64,000 nucleotides of DNA, taken from Bacteroides sp. GTDB taxonomy: Bacteria > Bacteroidota > Bacteroidia > Bacteroidales > Muribaculaceae. Both the position numbers and the translations under genes were made by a program. The stretch is from contig JAAVCK010000010.1 in NCBI GenBank assembly GCA_014802325.1, positions 62,001 through 126,000 of the forward strand, in the 5' to 3' direction. The notes under the pieces are model-generated. The model had not been told where the DNA came from. It saw only the letters and a program-made list of their open reading frames with translations, and did not search any database. Of the stretch, positions 17,136 through 27,680 are shown one piece after another (position 1 is the stretch's first letter; every line of letters begins with the position of its first letter).

Positions 17136-18527
17136 TCAGCGGGCGCTCACAGCTTCCACCACAGCGGGAAGCTCGTTGACCATATCACCGGCGCCCATGG
17201 TCAACAATATGTCAAAGTTACGGTTTTCAAGCGACTTGGCCAAATTTTCTTTAGGAATCATGGTCACCGGAGTGTTTTTTATGTGTCGGGCTATGGTTTC
17301 GGTGGAAATTCCTTCGATCGGCAGTTCGCGAGCGGGGTAGAGGTCAACCAGTATCACGTCGTCGGCCTCCGACAGTGCGGCACCGAATTCGGCGGCGAAA
17401 TCGCGGGTTCGTGTATAGAGGTGAGGCTGAAATGCCACCGTAAGCCGGCGCCCGGGATAGAGCGACCTTACGCTGGCTATCGAGGCGGCTATTTCTTGCG
17501 GATGGTGGGCATAGTCGTCGATGATCACACGACCATTTTCGCCCGGTTCGCGCAGCCATGTCTCGAAGCGGCGCTTTATGCCGCCATAGGTATTGAGTGC
17601 CTGACGGATAGACTCTACGTCGAAACATCCGGCGGCCGTGACTGCGGCTACGGCTGCCACTGCATTCTCGATATTGACCTCGACAGGTACGCCGAGATTG
17701 ATATTGCGGATGGTGCCGAGAGGGGTCACTATGTCGAAAGTGATGTTGCCGGGTGTGCGGCGGATATACGAGGCATGGAAGTCGCCCTCGTCGCGCGAAT
17801 ATGTATACACTTTCACGTCGGCACCGGGACGGGGCTTAAGCTTGAGACCGGTGTGAATCACCAGTGTACCGCCGGGTTGGATAAGCTCGGTGAAGTGAGC
17901 AAACGATTCGAGGTATGCTTCTTCAGTGCCGTATATGTCGAGGTGGTCAGGATCGGTGGCGGTGATTACAGCCACGGTGGGTGAGAGGTGATGAAACGAG
18001 CGGTCAAATTCGTCGGCTTCGATCACCGAATAGACCGACGAGGGGGTAAGCAGGAAGTTGCTGTCGTAGTTTTTCAGTATACCGCCCAGAAATGCGTTGC
18101 AACCCGAGGCACCGCTCTGCAATATGTGGGCGGCCATCGACGATGTTGTGGTCTTGCCGTGAGTACCTGCAAAGCAGAGGCTGCGGCTGCCGCGAGTCAC
18201 CAATCCGAGCAACTGTGCACGCTTGACCACTTCGAATCCGCCGTCGCGGAAGTAGCGGAGTATAGGCAGGTCGGTCGGCACGGCAGGTGTATATACCACA
18301 AGCGTGGTAGCAGGGTCACGGAACTGCTCGGGAATAGTCTCGGCCGAAGAATCGTAGGTCATGGCCACGCCCTCTTTTTCGAGAGCAGCGGTGAGTTCGC
18401 TGGGAGTGAGGTCATAGCCGGCCACGTTCTTACCCTGAGCCAGAAAATATCGTTCGAGCGCGGCCATACCTATGCCGCCGGCTCCTACGAAGTAGATGTT
18501 GCGGATGTCGTCTTTGTTTATTTTCAT
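17136..18527 (-). CDS. murC: UDP-N-acetylmuramate--L-alanine ligase
   Basis: A 463-residue Mur ligase that adds L-Ala to UDP-MurNAc in the cytoplasm. The N-terminal Rossmann part shows YFVGAGGIGMAALERYF, the ATP loop is GTHGKTTTSS, and the C-terminal domain carries DDYAHHPQEI and FQPHLYTRT, both typical of MurC and Mpl. Its start overlaps the murG stop by 4 nt (ATGA), showing translational coupling. Mpl is excluded mainly by context. Confidence 0.95.
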   Translation of the reverse strand: MKINKDDIRNIYFVGAGGIGMAALERYFLAQGKNVAGYDLTPSELTAALEKEGVAMTYDSSAETIPEQFRDPATTLVVYTPAVPTDLPILRYFRDGGFEVVKRAQLLGLVTRGSRSLCFAGTHGKTTTSSMAAHILQSGASGCNAFLGGILKNYDSNFLLTPSSVYSVIEADEFDRSFHHLSPTVAVITATDPDHLDIYGTEEAYLESFAHFTELIQPGGTLVIHTGLKLKPRPGADVKVYTYSRDEGDFHASYIRRTPGNITFDIVTPLGTIRNINLGVPVEVNIENAVAAVAAVTAAGCFDVESIRQALNTYGGIKRRFETWLREPGENGRVIIDDYAHHPQEIAASIASVRSLYPGRRLTVAFQPHLYTRTRDFAAEFGAALSEADDVILVDLYPARELPIEGISTETIARHIKNTPVTMIPKENLAKSLENRNFDILLTMGAGDMVNELPAVVEAVSAR

Positions 18528-19624
18528 GATTTATTCAGTATTTCGGTTATTATCTGAGCTATTCGGTCGTCAGCGCCGCGGTGAGCCATATCTGCCGCAC
18601 TGCGTCCCATCGCCTCGCGGCGGTCATGGTCGTCCATAAGCGCCGTCACGGTATCGCCGAGCTTCTCCACGGCGTGAGCGTCGAGTATCATCACCGCCGC
18701 ATCTCTACAGGCGAGAGCTTCGGCATTGTGGCGCTGATGATCTTCGGCTACGTTGGGCGACGGAATGAGCACTGCGGGAATACCGAGATTCTGGACCTCG
18801 GAAATGGTACATGCTCCTGCACGCGCCACCACGAGATCGGCCGCGCGATAGGCCATAGCCATATCGTCGACAAAGGTAGTGGCCTTGACTTCGGGAGCGT
18901 ATCCGGCGGCTATACTCTGAAAGTGATCGGCACCATAGCGGCCCGTCTGCCACAGGAGCTGTATGTCACGGGCGCGCAGCGAGGGCAGAGCTGCAGCTAC
19001 GGCCTCGTTGACAGTGCGCGCTCCCAGACTGCCTCCGGTGACGAAGAGCAACGGGCGCGACGGATCGAAACCAAGGGCCGCCTTAGCTTCGCCACGCTCC
19101 AATGTATTCTCTTCGAGCACCTTGCGCACGGGATTGCCGGTGATTTCTATTCTGTCGGCGGGAAAAAATCTGTCCATGCCTTCATAAGCTACACATATAC
19201 GTGTGGCGCGAGGCGCAAGAAGTTTGTTTGTGACTCCGGCGTAGGAGTTCTGCTCCTGAATGAGCGTGGGCACACCTCGGCGCTGGGCTTCCTTGAGGAT
19301 GGGACCTGAAGCATAGCCGCCCACACCTATGGCTATGTCGGGCTTGAATTCTTTGACTATGCGGCGCGCTTTGAGCAGGCTCTTGGCCAGCTTCCACAGC
19401 ACCGGGATGTTGCGCCAGAGTTTCTTGCGGTCAAAACCGGCCACGGGCAGGCCCACGATAGGGTAGCCGGCCGCCGGTACGCGCTCCATCTCCATGCGGT
19501 TTTCGGCGCCTACAAACAGGATATTTGCGTCGGGTATGGCGCGTTTAAGCGCATTGGCTATCGAGACGGCGGGAAATATGTGTCCGCCCGTGCCTCCACC
19601 GCTTATCAGAATATTGTAGCTCAT
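18524..19624 (-). CDS. murG: Undecaprenyldiphospho-muramoylpentapeptide GlcNAc transferase
   Basis: A 366-residue GT28 glycosyltransferase that turns lipid I into lipid II at the inner face of the membrane. The N-terminal ISGGGTGGHIFPAVSIA and the C-terminal VARAGACTISEVQNLGIPAVLIPSP region match the donor-binding signature, and QEQNSYAGVTNKLL matches the acceptor side. Length is normal. It overlaps murC by 4 nt and follows ftsW by 12 nt. Confidence 0.96.
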   Translation of the reverse strand: MSYNILISGGGTGGHIFPAVSIANALKRAIPDANILFVGAENRMEMERVPAAGYPIVGLPVAGFDRKKLWRNIPVLWKLAKSLLKARRIVKEFKPDIAIGVGGYASGPILKEAQRRGVPTLIQEQNSYAGVTNKLLAPRATRICVAYEGMDRFFPADRIEITGNPVRKVLEENTLERGEAKAALGFDPSRPLLFVTGGSLGARTVNEAVAAALPSLRARDIQLLWQTGRYGADHFQSIAAGYAPEVKATTFVDDMAMAYRAADLVVARAGACTISEVQNLGIPAVLIPSPNVAEDHQRHNAEALACRDAAVMILDAHAVEKLGDTVTALMDDHDRREAMGRSAADMAHRGADDRIAQIITEILNKS

Positions 19625-19636
19625 AACGGATATGGA

Positions 19637-20905
19637 TTAAAGTTGCATGGGATTCTTTCCATCGAAATTTTCGGGCAGAGCTTCGCCCTCCTCCTTGATT
19701 TCGCGTGTCTTGTTGCCCTGACGGGTAGCAGTGCGGCTTACGCTGAGCATGATGCCGAAGGCTATGGCTGTGACAAGTATCGATGTACCGCCCTTGGATA
19801 TGAGCGGCAACGGCTGACCCGACACGGGAAATACACCGGTGACGATGCCCATGTGAAACAGCGCCTGGAAGGCTATCATCACGGCCATGCCGGTGACGAG
19901 CAGGGCAGGGTAGGTGCGGTTGCACCGCGAGGCAATACCGGCCGCCCTCCCCAACAGCCACAGATAGAGCACGAGCACCACCACACCGCCTATCAGACCG
20001 ATCTCTTCGATCACGATGGCGTAGATATAGTCGGAAAATGCCAGTGGCAGACGCGATGCCTCGCGCGAGTTGCCGGGGCCTTTGCCATAGATGCCGCCGT
20101 TGGCCTGAGCCATGTACGAAAACATTTCCTGGCGGTTTTTGGCATCTATAGGCTGGTCATATTTTGGCACTTCGCCCTCGCTGTGTCGCTCCAGACGTGC
20201 TATCCACGTATCGTAGCGGTTCTCACCGTTGCTATCCTTGATACATAGCAGAAATACGATGCCGCATACGGCGTAGCCCATAGTCACCACCACAAGATGC
20301 GTAAACTTCACACCGCTCACTATCATCATAGAATAGCTGATGGCGAGGAGCAGGAGGGTATTGGTAAGACCCTGCTTCACAAGCAGCAAACTCAATACGA
20401 GTATCACCACGGCAGCTTTCTTCACACCGTCGGACGTGATGCCTACCTGCTTATTGTTAAGATTGCGTGACATTACGAGCGCCACCAGAAGCACGGCCGA
20501 AATCTTTACCATCTCGGCCGGATACACGCCTATGCCGAGTATGGTGAGCGAGCGGCGCGCACCGTTGACGTAGTCGCCGAAAAACATCACCCATGCCATC
20601 ATAGCCACTGATATGGCGGCGAATATAATGGTGAAGGGTATCATAGAGCTGTAGTGGCGGCGCGATATGAACCATACTATGCCGAAGCCACCGGCCAGCA
20701 TGACTATATGACGCACTATCGGGCCAAGCACACCGAAGGCCGAGCTGCCGACCTCGCGCGACGAGGCACTGTAAAGCTCGATTACCGATATAAGGCAGAG
20801 CGCTATGAATATACCCCAGATATGCTTGTCGGCCGAAGCCACGGGGCGCGGTTTTGACGCTGCCGCGGTATCATCGATGGGGTTGGAGGAGATTACAGGT
20901 TCCAT
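19637..20905 (-). CDS. ftsW: Lipid II polymerase FtsW (SEDS family)
   Basis: A 422-residue SEDS glycosyltransferase that polymerises lipid II at the septum together with FtsI. About ten membrane helices are visible, with the SEDS signatures YINGARRSL-like YVNGARRSLTI and the late PLISKGGTSIL. A roughly 30-residue cytoplasmic extension precedes the first helix, and a charged tail of about 40 residues follows the last. Lies between murD and murG, which supports FtsW rather than RodA. Confidence 0.94.
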   Translation of the reverse strand: MEPVISSNPIDDTAAASKPRPVASADKHIWGIFIALCLISVIELYSASSREVGSSAFGVLGPIVRHIVMLAGGFGIVWFISRRHYSSMIPFTIIFAAISVAMMAWVMFFGDYVNGARRSLTILGIGVYPAEMVKISAVLLVALVMSRNLNNKQVGITSDGVKKAAVVILVLSLLLVKQGLTNTLLLLAISYSMMIVSGVKFTHLVVVTMGYAVCGIVFLLCIKDSNGENRYDTWIARLERHSEGEVPKYDQPIDAKNRQEMFSYMAQANGGIYGKGPGNSREASRLPLAFSDYIYAIVIEEIGLIGGVVVLVLYLWLLGRAAGIASRCNRTYPALLVTGMAVMIAFQALFHMGIVTGVFPVSGQPLPLISKGGTSILVTAIAFGIMLSVSRTATRQGNKTREIKEEGEALPENFDGKNPMQL

Positions 20906-20922
20906 TTTTGTATGAAAATTTG

Positions 20923-22290
20923 TCAGAGAGATTCGTTGAGAAGTGATTTCACGGCGTTCTTAAAGCGTCGGCCGCGATCCTCATAGGAGGTGAACAGGTC
21001 AAAACTTGCGCAGCAGGGCGAGAGGAGCACCGTGTCGCCCTGTCGGGCTATCTCGTGACAGGCAGCCACGGCCTCGTCGAGCGAATGGGTGTCGCGTATC
21101 ACGGGGACTTTTCCGGTGAAGAAGTCGAGGAGCTTGGTATTGTCCTTGCCCATGCACACTATGGCCTTGACTTTCTCCCTCACGAGAGGTTCGATTTCGG
21201 TATAGTCGTTGCCTTTGTCCTTACCGCCGAGTATAAGCACTGTGCCGACGGGCACACTTTCGAGCGCATACCAGCAGGAATTGACGTTGGTGGCCTTGGA
21301 GTCATTGATATATCGGGCGCCATTTACGGTAGCCACATACTCCAGACGGTGCTCCACGCCTTCGAAATCGGCAAGCGAGCGGCGTATATCTTCCTTGTCT
21401 ATATCGAGCAGACAGGCCGAGAGTCCGGCCGCCATGGAATTGTAAAGGTTGTGCAGTCCGCTCAGCGACAGATCGGCGCGGGGCATACGCATCGATTCTA
21501 CGGGAGTGTCAAACACCACGTCCTCATTCTCATCTACCCAGGCACACGAACCCTCCTCACGGTGTTCGGCAAAAGGCATGCGACGTGCCTCGACGGTGAT
21601 TCGCTCAAGCTGAGCGTTGATCACGGGATCGTCCTGCCAGTAGATGAACGCATCGGTGGCGGTCATATTATTGAGTATACGGAACTTGGCGTTGACGTAG
21701 TTCTGCATCTCAAAATCGTAGCGGTCGAGATGGTCGGGAGTGATATTGAGTATCACGGCTATGTTGGCCTTGAAGTCATACATATTTTCGAGCTGAAAAC
21801 TCGACAGTTCGATTACATATACATCGTGGTTCTCGCGTGCCACCTGCAGAGCCAGACTGCGACCCACGTTGCCTGCCAGACCGACGTTGATACCGGCGTT
21901 GCGCAATATATGATATGTCAGCAGGGTAGTGGTGGTCTTGCCGTTGGAGCCGGTGATACATACCATCTTGGCATCGGTGTATCGTCCGGCCAGTTCTATT
22001 TCCGAGATTACCGGAATGCCGGCCTCGGCTATAGCTTTCATGACAGGAGTGGAGGGAGCTATGCCGGGGCTCTTCACCACCTCGTCGGCAGCAAGTATGC
22101 GGTCCATGGAGTGTCCGCCCTGCTCCCACTCGATACCCTCGGCATCGAGCATGGCCGCATAGTGCGGAGCCACGCTGCCGAAGTCGCTCAGAAACACGTC
22201 CATGCCCCGGACTTTACCGAGAATAGCCGCACCGACGCCACTTTCGCCGCCGCCGAGCACCACGAGTTTTTTCTTATTTTCGTTGTTCAT
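20923..22290 (-). CDS. murD: UDP-N-acetylmuramoylalanine--D-glutamate ligase
   Basis: A 455-residue Mur ligase that adds D-Glu to UDP-MurNAc-L-Ala. It has VVLGGGESGVGAAILG at the start, the ATP loop GSNGKTTTTLL, NITPDHLDRY, and NDSKATNVNS with GGKDKGNDY in the C-terminal domain, all diagnostic of MurD. It begins 4 nt after mraY ends and is followed by ftsW after 17 nt. Confidence 0.96.
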   Translation of the reverse strand: MNNENKKKLVVLGGGESGVGAAILGKVRGMDVFLSDFGSVAPHYAAMLDAEGIEWEQGGHSMDRILAADEVVKSPGIAPSTPVMKAIAEAGIPVISEIELAGRYTDAKMVCITGSNGKTTTTLLTYHILRNAGINVGLAGNVGRSLALQVARENHDVYVIELSSFQLENMYDFKANIAVILNITPDHLDRYDFEMQNYVNAKFRILNNMTATDAFIYWQDDPVINAQLERITVEARRMPFAEHREEGSCAWVDENEDVVFDTPVESMRMPRADLSLSGLHNLYNSMAAGLSACLLDIDKEDIRRSLADFEGVEHRLEYVATVNGARYINDSKATNVNSCWYALESVPVGTVLILGGKDKGNDYTEIEPLVREKVKAIVCMGKDNTKLLDFFTGKVPVIRDTHSLDEAVAACHEIARQGDTVLLSPCCASFDLFTSYEDRGRRFKNAVKSLLNESL

Positions 22291-22294
22291 AGAT

Positions 22295-23548
22295 TTATCG
22301 GATTTTCAGTGTCACAAATGTAATGGCCGCCAGCAGGATACCTATGATCCAGAAGCGGGTCACGATTTTAGGTTCGGCTATGGCGCGGAAGGGACGCTGC
22401 ACCAGCGCCGCAATGCCTTCTTTCTGGAAATGATGATGGAGAGGTGTCATCTTGAATATTCGCCGACCCTCGCCGAAGCGCTTTTTAGTGAACTTGAAAT
22501 AGCTCACCTGAAGTATCACCGAGAGGTCTTCCACGAAGAATATGGCGCAGAGCAGAGGTATGAGCAACTCCTTGTGTATGAGTATGGCAAACACCGCTAT
22601 GATACCGCCGAGGGTGAGCGAACCGGTGTCGCCCATGAATACCTGCGCCGGATATGCGTTATACCACAGGAAGCCTATCAGCGCACCTATCATGGCAGCC
22701 ATATACACCACGAGCTCTCCAGAGCCGGGGATATACATGATGTTGAGATACTGCGAGTATATAATATTACCGCCCAGATAGGCCATCACGGCAAGCGCCA
22801 CGCAGATTATGGCCGAAGTGCCGGCGCAGAGGCCGTCGAGGCCGTCGGTGAGATTCGCACCGTTGCTGGTGGCTGCTACGGCGAGAATCACCACGAGTAT
22901 AAAGAGTGCCCAGCCTCCGGCCTGGCGGTACTCACCCATCCATCCGGTGAGCCACGCATAGTCGAAATTGTGGTTTTTCACGAAGGGGATTGTGGTCTGA
23001 GTAGACTTGATATCCTCGGGCACGTAGGTCACAGTAACCTGTCCGTCGATGTCCGACACCTCCTCCACATTCTCACGCATAGTGATCTGCGGGCTCAGAT
23101 ACATGGTAGCCCCCACTATTAGGCCGAGTCCGACCTGCCCGATAATCTTAAACTTGCCCTTCATGCCTTCCTTGTCGTGTTTGGCCACCTTGATATAGTC
23201 ATCGAGGAAGCCTATCATACCGAGCCATACGGTGGATACGATCATGAGTATCATGTAGATATTGGCCAGATTACCCACGAGCAGACATGGCACGAGGATG
23301 GAAAGGATGATGATGATACCGCCCATGGTGGGTGTACCGGTCTTTTTCATCTGTCCTTCGAGTCCGAGGTCGCGTATTATCTCACCCACCTGCATGAGCT
23401 GAAGGCGGGTTATGATCTTACGGCCTATAAACAGAGCTATGAGGAGAGCAAGCATAAATGCGCAGCCCGAACGAAATGTCAGGTACGTCATCAGTCGGCC
23501 TCCGGGGAGGTCGTAATCGCGCAGCAGGTCAAAGAGATAGTATATCAT
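22295..23548 (-). CDS. mraY: Phospho-N-acetylmuramoyl-pentapeptide transferase
   Basis: A 417-residue polytopic enzyme that makes lipid I from UDP-MurNAc-pentapeptide and undecaprenyl phosphate. Ten or so membrane helices, with [18 protein letters not shown], the NLTDGLDGL motif with catalytic aspartates, and the MTPLHHHFQ histidine cluster. It exceeds the common 360 residues because of an insert of about 60 residues after the fourth helix (around residues 155-215), characteristic of this phylum as far as I know. It overlaps the murE end by 4 nt. Confidence 0.96.
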   Translation of the reverse strand: MIYYLFDLLRDYDLPGGRLMTYLTFRSGCAFMLALLIALFIGRKIITRLQLMQVGEIIRDLGLEGQMKKTGTPTMGGIIIILSILVPCLLVGNLANIYMILMIVSTVWLGMIGFLDDYIKVAKHDKEGMKGKFKIIGQVGLGLIVGATMYLSPQITMRENVEEVSDIDGQVTVTYVPEDIKSTQTTIPFVKNHNFDYAWLTGWMGEYRQAGGWALFILVVILAVAATSNGANLTDGLDGLCAGTSAIICVALAVMAYLGGNIIYSQYLNIMYIPGSGELVVYMAAMIGALIGFLWYNAYPAQVFMGDTGSLTLGGIIAVFAILIHKELLIPLLCAIFFVEDLSVILQVSYFKFTKKRFGEGRRIFKMTPLHHHFQKEGIAALVQRPFRAIAEPKIVTRFWIIGILLAAITFVTLKIR

Positions 23549-25029
23549 TTACTGAGAGTGTCGGTTTCGCGTGATATTATGTTACGTATTTCCTCGCGGT
23601 CATCGAAGTGGTGTTTCACACCGGCGATTTCCTGATAGTCCTCATGGCCTTTTCCGGCTATGAGCACCACACTGCCGGGAGTGGCGAGCATGGTGGCGGT
23701 GAGGATGGCCTGACGGCGGTCAGGTATCTGAAGCGTGCGTGCGGCCTGCTCCGCATCAAGTCCTTCGGCCATCTGGTCAATGATATCCTGAGGATTTTCG
23801 TCGCGGGGATTATCACTGGTAAGTATGAGCTGCTCTGAACGCGAAGCGGCCTCGCGTGCCATGATGGGGCGCTTGCCGTGGTCGCGGTTGCCGCCGGCTC
23901 CCACCACGGTGATGATGCGACCCGACTGACCCACCACTTCGCGTATGGCCTGAATCACATTCACCACGGCATCGGGCGTATGGGCATAGTCGACTATGGC
24001 GGTGTATCCCTTAGGTGAGTGGAACGCCTGGAAGCGTCCGGCTACCGGCACAAGGCGGCTCATGCAGCGGAGCACGTCGTCGCGATCCCAGCCGAGCAGT
24101 ATCGACGCGCCGTAGACGGCCGTGAGGTTATAGATATTGAAGCGGCCGGTGAAAAGAAGTTCTACCTCAGTGCCGTTAAACGATGCGAGTGTGCCGTCGA
24201 GGCGGCTCTCGATGATGCGTCCGCGGAAGTCGGCGTCGGCGCTCTGGAGGGAGTAGGTGTAGCGCGATGCGCGAGTGTTTTGAAGCATTACCGCGCCGTT
24301 TTTATCGTCGGCGTTGGTCAGGGCGAAAGCCGATGAGGGCAGGTGGTCGAAAAATGATTTCTTGGCCTTGAGATATGCGTCGACAGTCTTGTGGTAGTCG
24401 AGATGATCGCGGGTGAGATTGGTGAATACTCCGCCGGCAAAGGTAAGTCCGGATATGCGGTGCTGATGGGCGGCATGGGAGCTTACTTCCATAGCGGCAT
24501 ATGTGCATCCGGCCTCCACCATTCGGTGAAGCAACTCATTGAGCGTGAGCGGATCGGGGGTGGTATGGGTAGCAGGGATGCACTCGGTGTCGACGTAATT
24601 GGCCACGGTCGACAGCAGTCCGGCCTTATGACCGAGCAGGCGTGCCATCTCGTATATAAGGGTGGCGGTGGTGGTCTTGCCGTTAGTACCGGTGACGCCT
24701 ACAAGCCGCAACTTCGACGAAGGATTGTCCCACCAGGCCGATGCTATCTGGCCGAGAGCCACAGCCGACGAGGGTACTTCGACATATATAACCTGTGTCT
24801 CGATCACGGGCGGCAGCTCCTCACACACTATCACCGCCGCTCCGAGCTCGGCAGCGCGGGGTATGAACTGATGACCGTCGACACTGGTGCCGCGCACGGC
24901 CACGAAGAGCGAGCCGGGCGTCACGCGTCGTGAGTCGGCGGTCACGCCGGTGATTTCCACCGCGGCGGTGGAGTCGCCTATCACGCGCTGTATCTCTATT
25001 ACCGAAAGAAGGTCGCTGAGTTTTTTCAT
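23545..25029 (-). CDS. murE: UDP-MurNAc-tripeptide ligase (meso-DAP type)
   Basis: A 494-residue Mur ligase that adds the third amino acid of the stem peptide. The ATP loop is [22 protein letters not shown] contacts the substrate, and the C-terminal DNPRDENP motif contains DNPR, the sequence that marks ligases for meso-diaminopimelate rather than lysine. GKGHEDYQ lies near the C-terminus. It follows ftsI after 36 nt and overlaps mraY by 4 nt. Confidence 0.96.
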   Translation of the reverse strand: MKKLSDLLSVIEIQRVIGDSTAAVEITGVTADSRRVTPGSLFVAVRGTSVDGHQFIPRAAELGAAVIVCEELPPVIETQVIYVEVPSSAVALGQIASAWWDNPSSKLRLVGVTGTNGKTTTATLIYEMARLLGHKAGLLSTVANYVDTECIPATHTTPDPLTLNELLHRMVEAGCTYAAMEVSSHAAHQHRISGLTFAGGVFTNLTRDHLDYHKTVDAYLKAKKSFFDHLPSSAFALTNADDKNGAVMLQNTRASRYTYSLQSADADFRGRIIESRLDGTLASFNGTEVELLFTGRFNIYNLTAVYGASILLGWDRDDVLRCMSRLVPVAGRFQAFHSPKGYTAIVDYAHTPDAVVNVIQAIREVVGQSGRIITVVGAGGNRDHGKRPIMAREAASRSEQLILTSDNPRDENPQDIIDQMAEGLDAEQAARTLQIPDRRQAILTATMLATPGSVVLIAGKGHEDYQEIAGVKHHFDDREEIRNIISRETDTLSK

Positions 25030-25065
25030 CTATATAGTAATATGTATTTCTGATTATTTTACGTG

Positions 25066-27150
25066 TCAGTGGCTGAGCGAAAGATTGACCCGCGTGCCGC
25101 GCGGGGAGTCGTGTCCGGGCGAGGGCGACTGCGAAGCCACATAGCCGGTGCCCTTGAACGACACCTCATATCCGGCCTTCTCAAGCGCCACGATAGCGTC
25201 GCGGATACCGTAGCCACGCACATCGGGCACTCCGCCGTGGCGCTGCACGGGAGCCTTGAGTTCGCGGCGGCCGGAGGGCATGGCCAGAGCGGTCTTCATG
25301 GTGGGATTGATACCTTTAACGGCCGAGGCGAAGAATGTGGCTCCTACCGGACTGGTGATTCCGGCCGTGAAGTCAGGACTTCCGCCGAGCATGCCGCGCG
25401 AATAGAGCTTCATGGCGATATTTTTCACCACTTGACCCGAGGTTGTGGCCGCACCGAGGAATTTGCGTTTGGGATAACACGTGAGCACGATGCAGGAATA
25501 TTTCGGGTTTTCGGCAGGGAAGAATCCGCAGAATGCCAGTCGCTTTTTCGAGGTATTGTATGCGCCGTTCTCTATCATGTAGCACGTACCTGTCTTGCCG
25601 GCTATACGCACCAGATCATTGCGGAGAAATTTGCCCGTACCGTGCTCGCCCCATACCACATTGGTGAGCATCTGCCGCAGTATGGCTGCGGTGGAAGGGG
25701 AGCATGCCCGTCCCGAGCCCATGCTGTCAACGGGAAGCACACGCCCTTTGCCACTGCCGCGTATCTCCTTGACAAGTCGGGGACGCACGAAGCCTCCGTC
25801 GTTGGCTATGGCATTGTACAGGGCAAGTGTGTAGAGCGGTGGTATCTCGGTGGCATAGCCGTAGCTCATGCGCGACAGAGCTATGCGGCCTCCTCGGTCG
25901 CTGTGGATACTGTCGAAACGCGGACGGGTCTCGCCGGCTATACCGGTGTTCATGGGGTCGAGAAATCCGGTTGCCTTCACGCGGGAGTAGAACGCGCCCG
26001 GTATGCTGTCGTAGCGGCGCGTGATGATGCGGGCCATACCGATGTTTGACGACTGCTCAAGCACTTCACCCACTCGAATGGACGAGGTATAGTGCGAATC
26101 GGTGATGGCGCGTCCGCCGGCATATGACCATCCGTTGCCGGTGGGAAGTTCTTCGTTGAGATTACGCACTATGCCGTCTTCCACGGCTATCATCATCGAC
26201 AGCGTCTTCACCACCGAACCGGGTTCGTAGCCCATCACGGCGCGGTTGAGAGCCTCGACATAGCCGGGTCCGTAAGGGTTGCGCTCAAGATTGGAGATAG
26301 CTTTGATGTCGCCGGTGGCCACTTCCATCAGCACGGCCACACCCCAGTCGGCCTGAACGGTGTCGAGCACATTGTTAAGCTCGTTTTCCACTATATCCTG
26401 CATAGCGATGTCGATGGTGGTTACGATGTCGCATCCGGGTATGGGATCGGTGTCAGTGCGCGAGGTTATCTTGCGTGTGAGGTTGACCATCTTTCCGTAG
26501 CCTTCCTTGCCGTAAAGAAGTGTATCGAGAGCTTTTTCAAGTCCTGATATACCATGGATCTGGCGCGACTCCTTGCTTTCGCCCACACCGCCTATGCTTC
26601 GGCGTGCCATGTCGCCGTAAGGGTTATAGCGTTTGAGATAGCTTTCGGTGATAAAGCCGTTGCGGTTACGGTTGCGTATCTTGAAGAAGGGTAGGGAGCG
26701 GAGTCGCTGCACGTCGGTATTCGTGATGCGCGATATCAGACGGTAGGCGCGGGGGCGCAGACTGTCGGGGCGTGCAAGAGGGGCGGTGAGATGACGATAC
26801 CACTCGTCGCGCGTCTTTCGCGGGAAGTAATAAGCCATGGAGTCGGCTATGGTGTCGACGGCGGCGCGGTAGCGGGCCTCGTTGAATTTCTCGGCGCGGA
26901 AATCTATTCTCACCGTATAGAATCGCAGATTGGTGGCGAGAATACTGCCGTCGCTGGCCAGAATGTTGCCGCGGGGAGGGAGTATGGTATCAATACGCTG
27001 GAGCTCGGCGTTGGCTTTGTCGTTCCACTTGTCCGCGTTGACCACAGTGGTATCCACGAGCTTCAGCACTATCATGACCGAAAGCACCAGAATGGCAGCC
27101 ACGATGACTCCATAGCGGAAGAGTATGTTAGTGCGGTTGTCTTTCTTCAT
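25066..27150 (-). CDS. ftsI: Septal penicillin-binding protein FtsI with PASTA domain
   Basis: A 694-residue class B PBP that cross-links septal peptidoglycan with FtsW. A single membrane anchor spans about 12-32, a dimerisation or pedestal domain follows, and the transpeptidase carries the active-site SVVK (Ser312, Lys315), SSN at 367-369 and KTG at 519-521. Residues from about 636 form one PASTA domain (VPDVRGYGIRDAIVALE), which can bind muropeptides or beta-lactams in other proteins. Its start overlaps ftsL by 4 nt. The presence of PASTA distinguishes it from E. coli FtsI. Confidence 0.95.
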   Translation of the reverse strand: MKKDNRTNILFRYGVIVAAILVLSVMIVLKLVDTTVVNADKWNDKANAELQRIDTILPPRGNILASDGSILATNLRFYTVRIDFRAEKFNEARYRAAVDTIADSMAYYFPRKTRDEWYRHLTAPLARPDSLRPRAYRLISRITNTDVQRLRSLPFFKIRNRNRNGFITESYLKRYNPYGDMARRSIGGVGESKESRQIHGISGLEKALDTLLYGKEGYGKMVNLTRKITSRTDTDPIPGCDIVTTIDIAMQDIVENELNNVLDTVQADWGVAVLMEVATGDIKAISNLERNPYGPGYVEALNRAVMGYEPGSVVKTLSMMIAVEDGIVRNLNEELPTGNGWSYAGGRAITDSHYTSSIRVGEVLEQSSNIGMARIITRRYDSIPGAFYSRVKATGFLDPMNTGIAGETRPRFDSIHSDRGGRIALSRMSYGYATEIPPLYTLALYNAIANDGGFVRPRLVKEIRGSGKGRVLPVDSMGSGRACSPSTAAILRQMLTNVVWGEHGTGKFLRNDLVRIAGKTGTCYMIENGAYNTSKKRLAFCGFFPAENPKYSCIVLTCYPKRKFLGAATTSGQVVKNIAMKLYSRGMLGGSPDFTAGITSPVGATFFASAVKGINPTMKTALAMPSGRRELKAPVQRHGGVPDVRGYGIRDAIVALEKAGYEVSFKGTGYVASQSPSPGHDSPRGTRVNLSLSH

Positions 27151-27509
27151 TTTTGGGCGGGTATTCGGTAGGGTGGCTGTGTCTGAACTTTAAGATTGAG
27201 ATGGAGTGAGTCGACTACTTGCTGCATCGAAGTCTCGCGTATGCGCCCCATGAATCGGCTGCGCTCGTGGGCCTTCTCGTTGCGGATTATTTCGAGGCGG
27301 CTCTGGAGAGCGTCGATTTTTTCGAGGTTGGTAAGCGAGGTGTATTTGTTGGTGATATATAGCAGGAGCACCACTATGGTAATGAGTACGGCAAGCCAGT
27401 TGCGGGCGAAGAAGTCGCTCGACAGGATCTGTCCGCGAAACAGGCGTACTATGAATGAGCCGCGTGTCTTGCGTTCGGATGTCGTGGTGCTGTTGGCGGT
27501 CTTTGTCAT
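27147..27509 (-). CDS. ftsL: FtsL-like divisome protein
   Basis: A 120-residue bitopic protein: a basic, Ser/Thr-rich cytoplasmic part of about 38 residues, one membrane helix at about 39-57 (NWLAVLITIVVLLLYITNK), and a periplasmic helix predicted as coiled coil (LEKIDALQSRLEIIRNEK). FtsL proteins have little sequence identity, so the call depends on size, topology and position between rsmH and ftsI. Overlaps ftsI by 4 nt. FtsB would have a similar shape but is not normally in this place. Confidence 0.8.
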   Translation of the reverse strand: MTKTANSTTTSERKTRGSFIVRLFRGQILSSDFFARNWLAVLITIVVLLLYITNKYTSLTNLEKIDALQSRLEIIRNEKAHERSRFMGRIRETSMQQVVDSLHLNLKVQTQPPYRIPAQK

Positions 27510-27610
27510 TTTTTTGAGGAGCGGTAGGGTAGGGGAGAGGGGGGTTGATTTTTGGAATTTTGAATGAGGAAATTTGAATTATCGGTTTTTCTGATTGCGA
27601 ATCATCATTA

Positions 27611-27680
27611 ATCATGAATCATAAATCATGAATCATAAATCGTGAATCATAAATCATGAATCATAAATCGTGAATCATCT
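27611..27680. repeat. Heptamer tandem repeat AATCATR, ten units
   Basis: Ten successive 7-nt units of AATCATA/AATCATG/AATCGTG, with the last ending C, fill the gap between rsmH and ftsL and touch the rsmH stop codon. The same unit occurs three times at 3706-3726. On the transcribed strand it lies in the rsmH-ftsL intercistronic part of the dcw transcript. Confidence 0.9.

Noticed and set aside
21055-22323. 422-codon open frame antisense to murD
   Set aside because: Shadow of a well-conserved Mur ligase; no start signal, no domain, low-complexity composition.
27611-27680. CRISPR array
   Set aside because: The units are 7 nt long with no spacers; no cas gene is present anywhere in the window.
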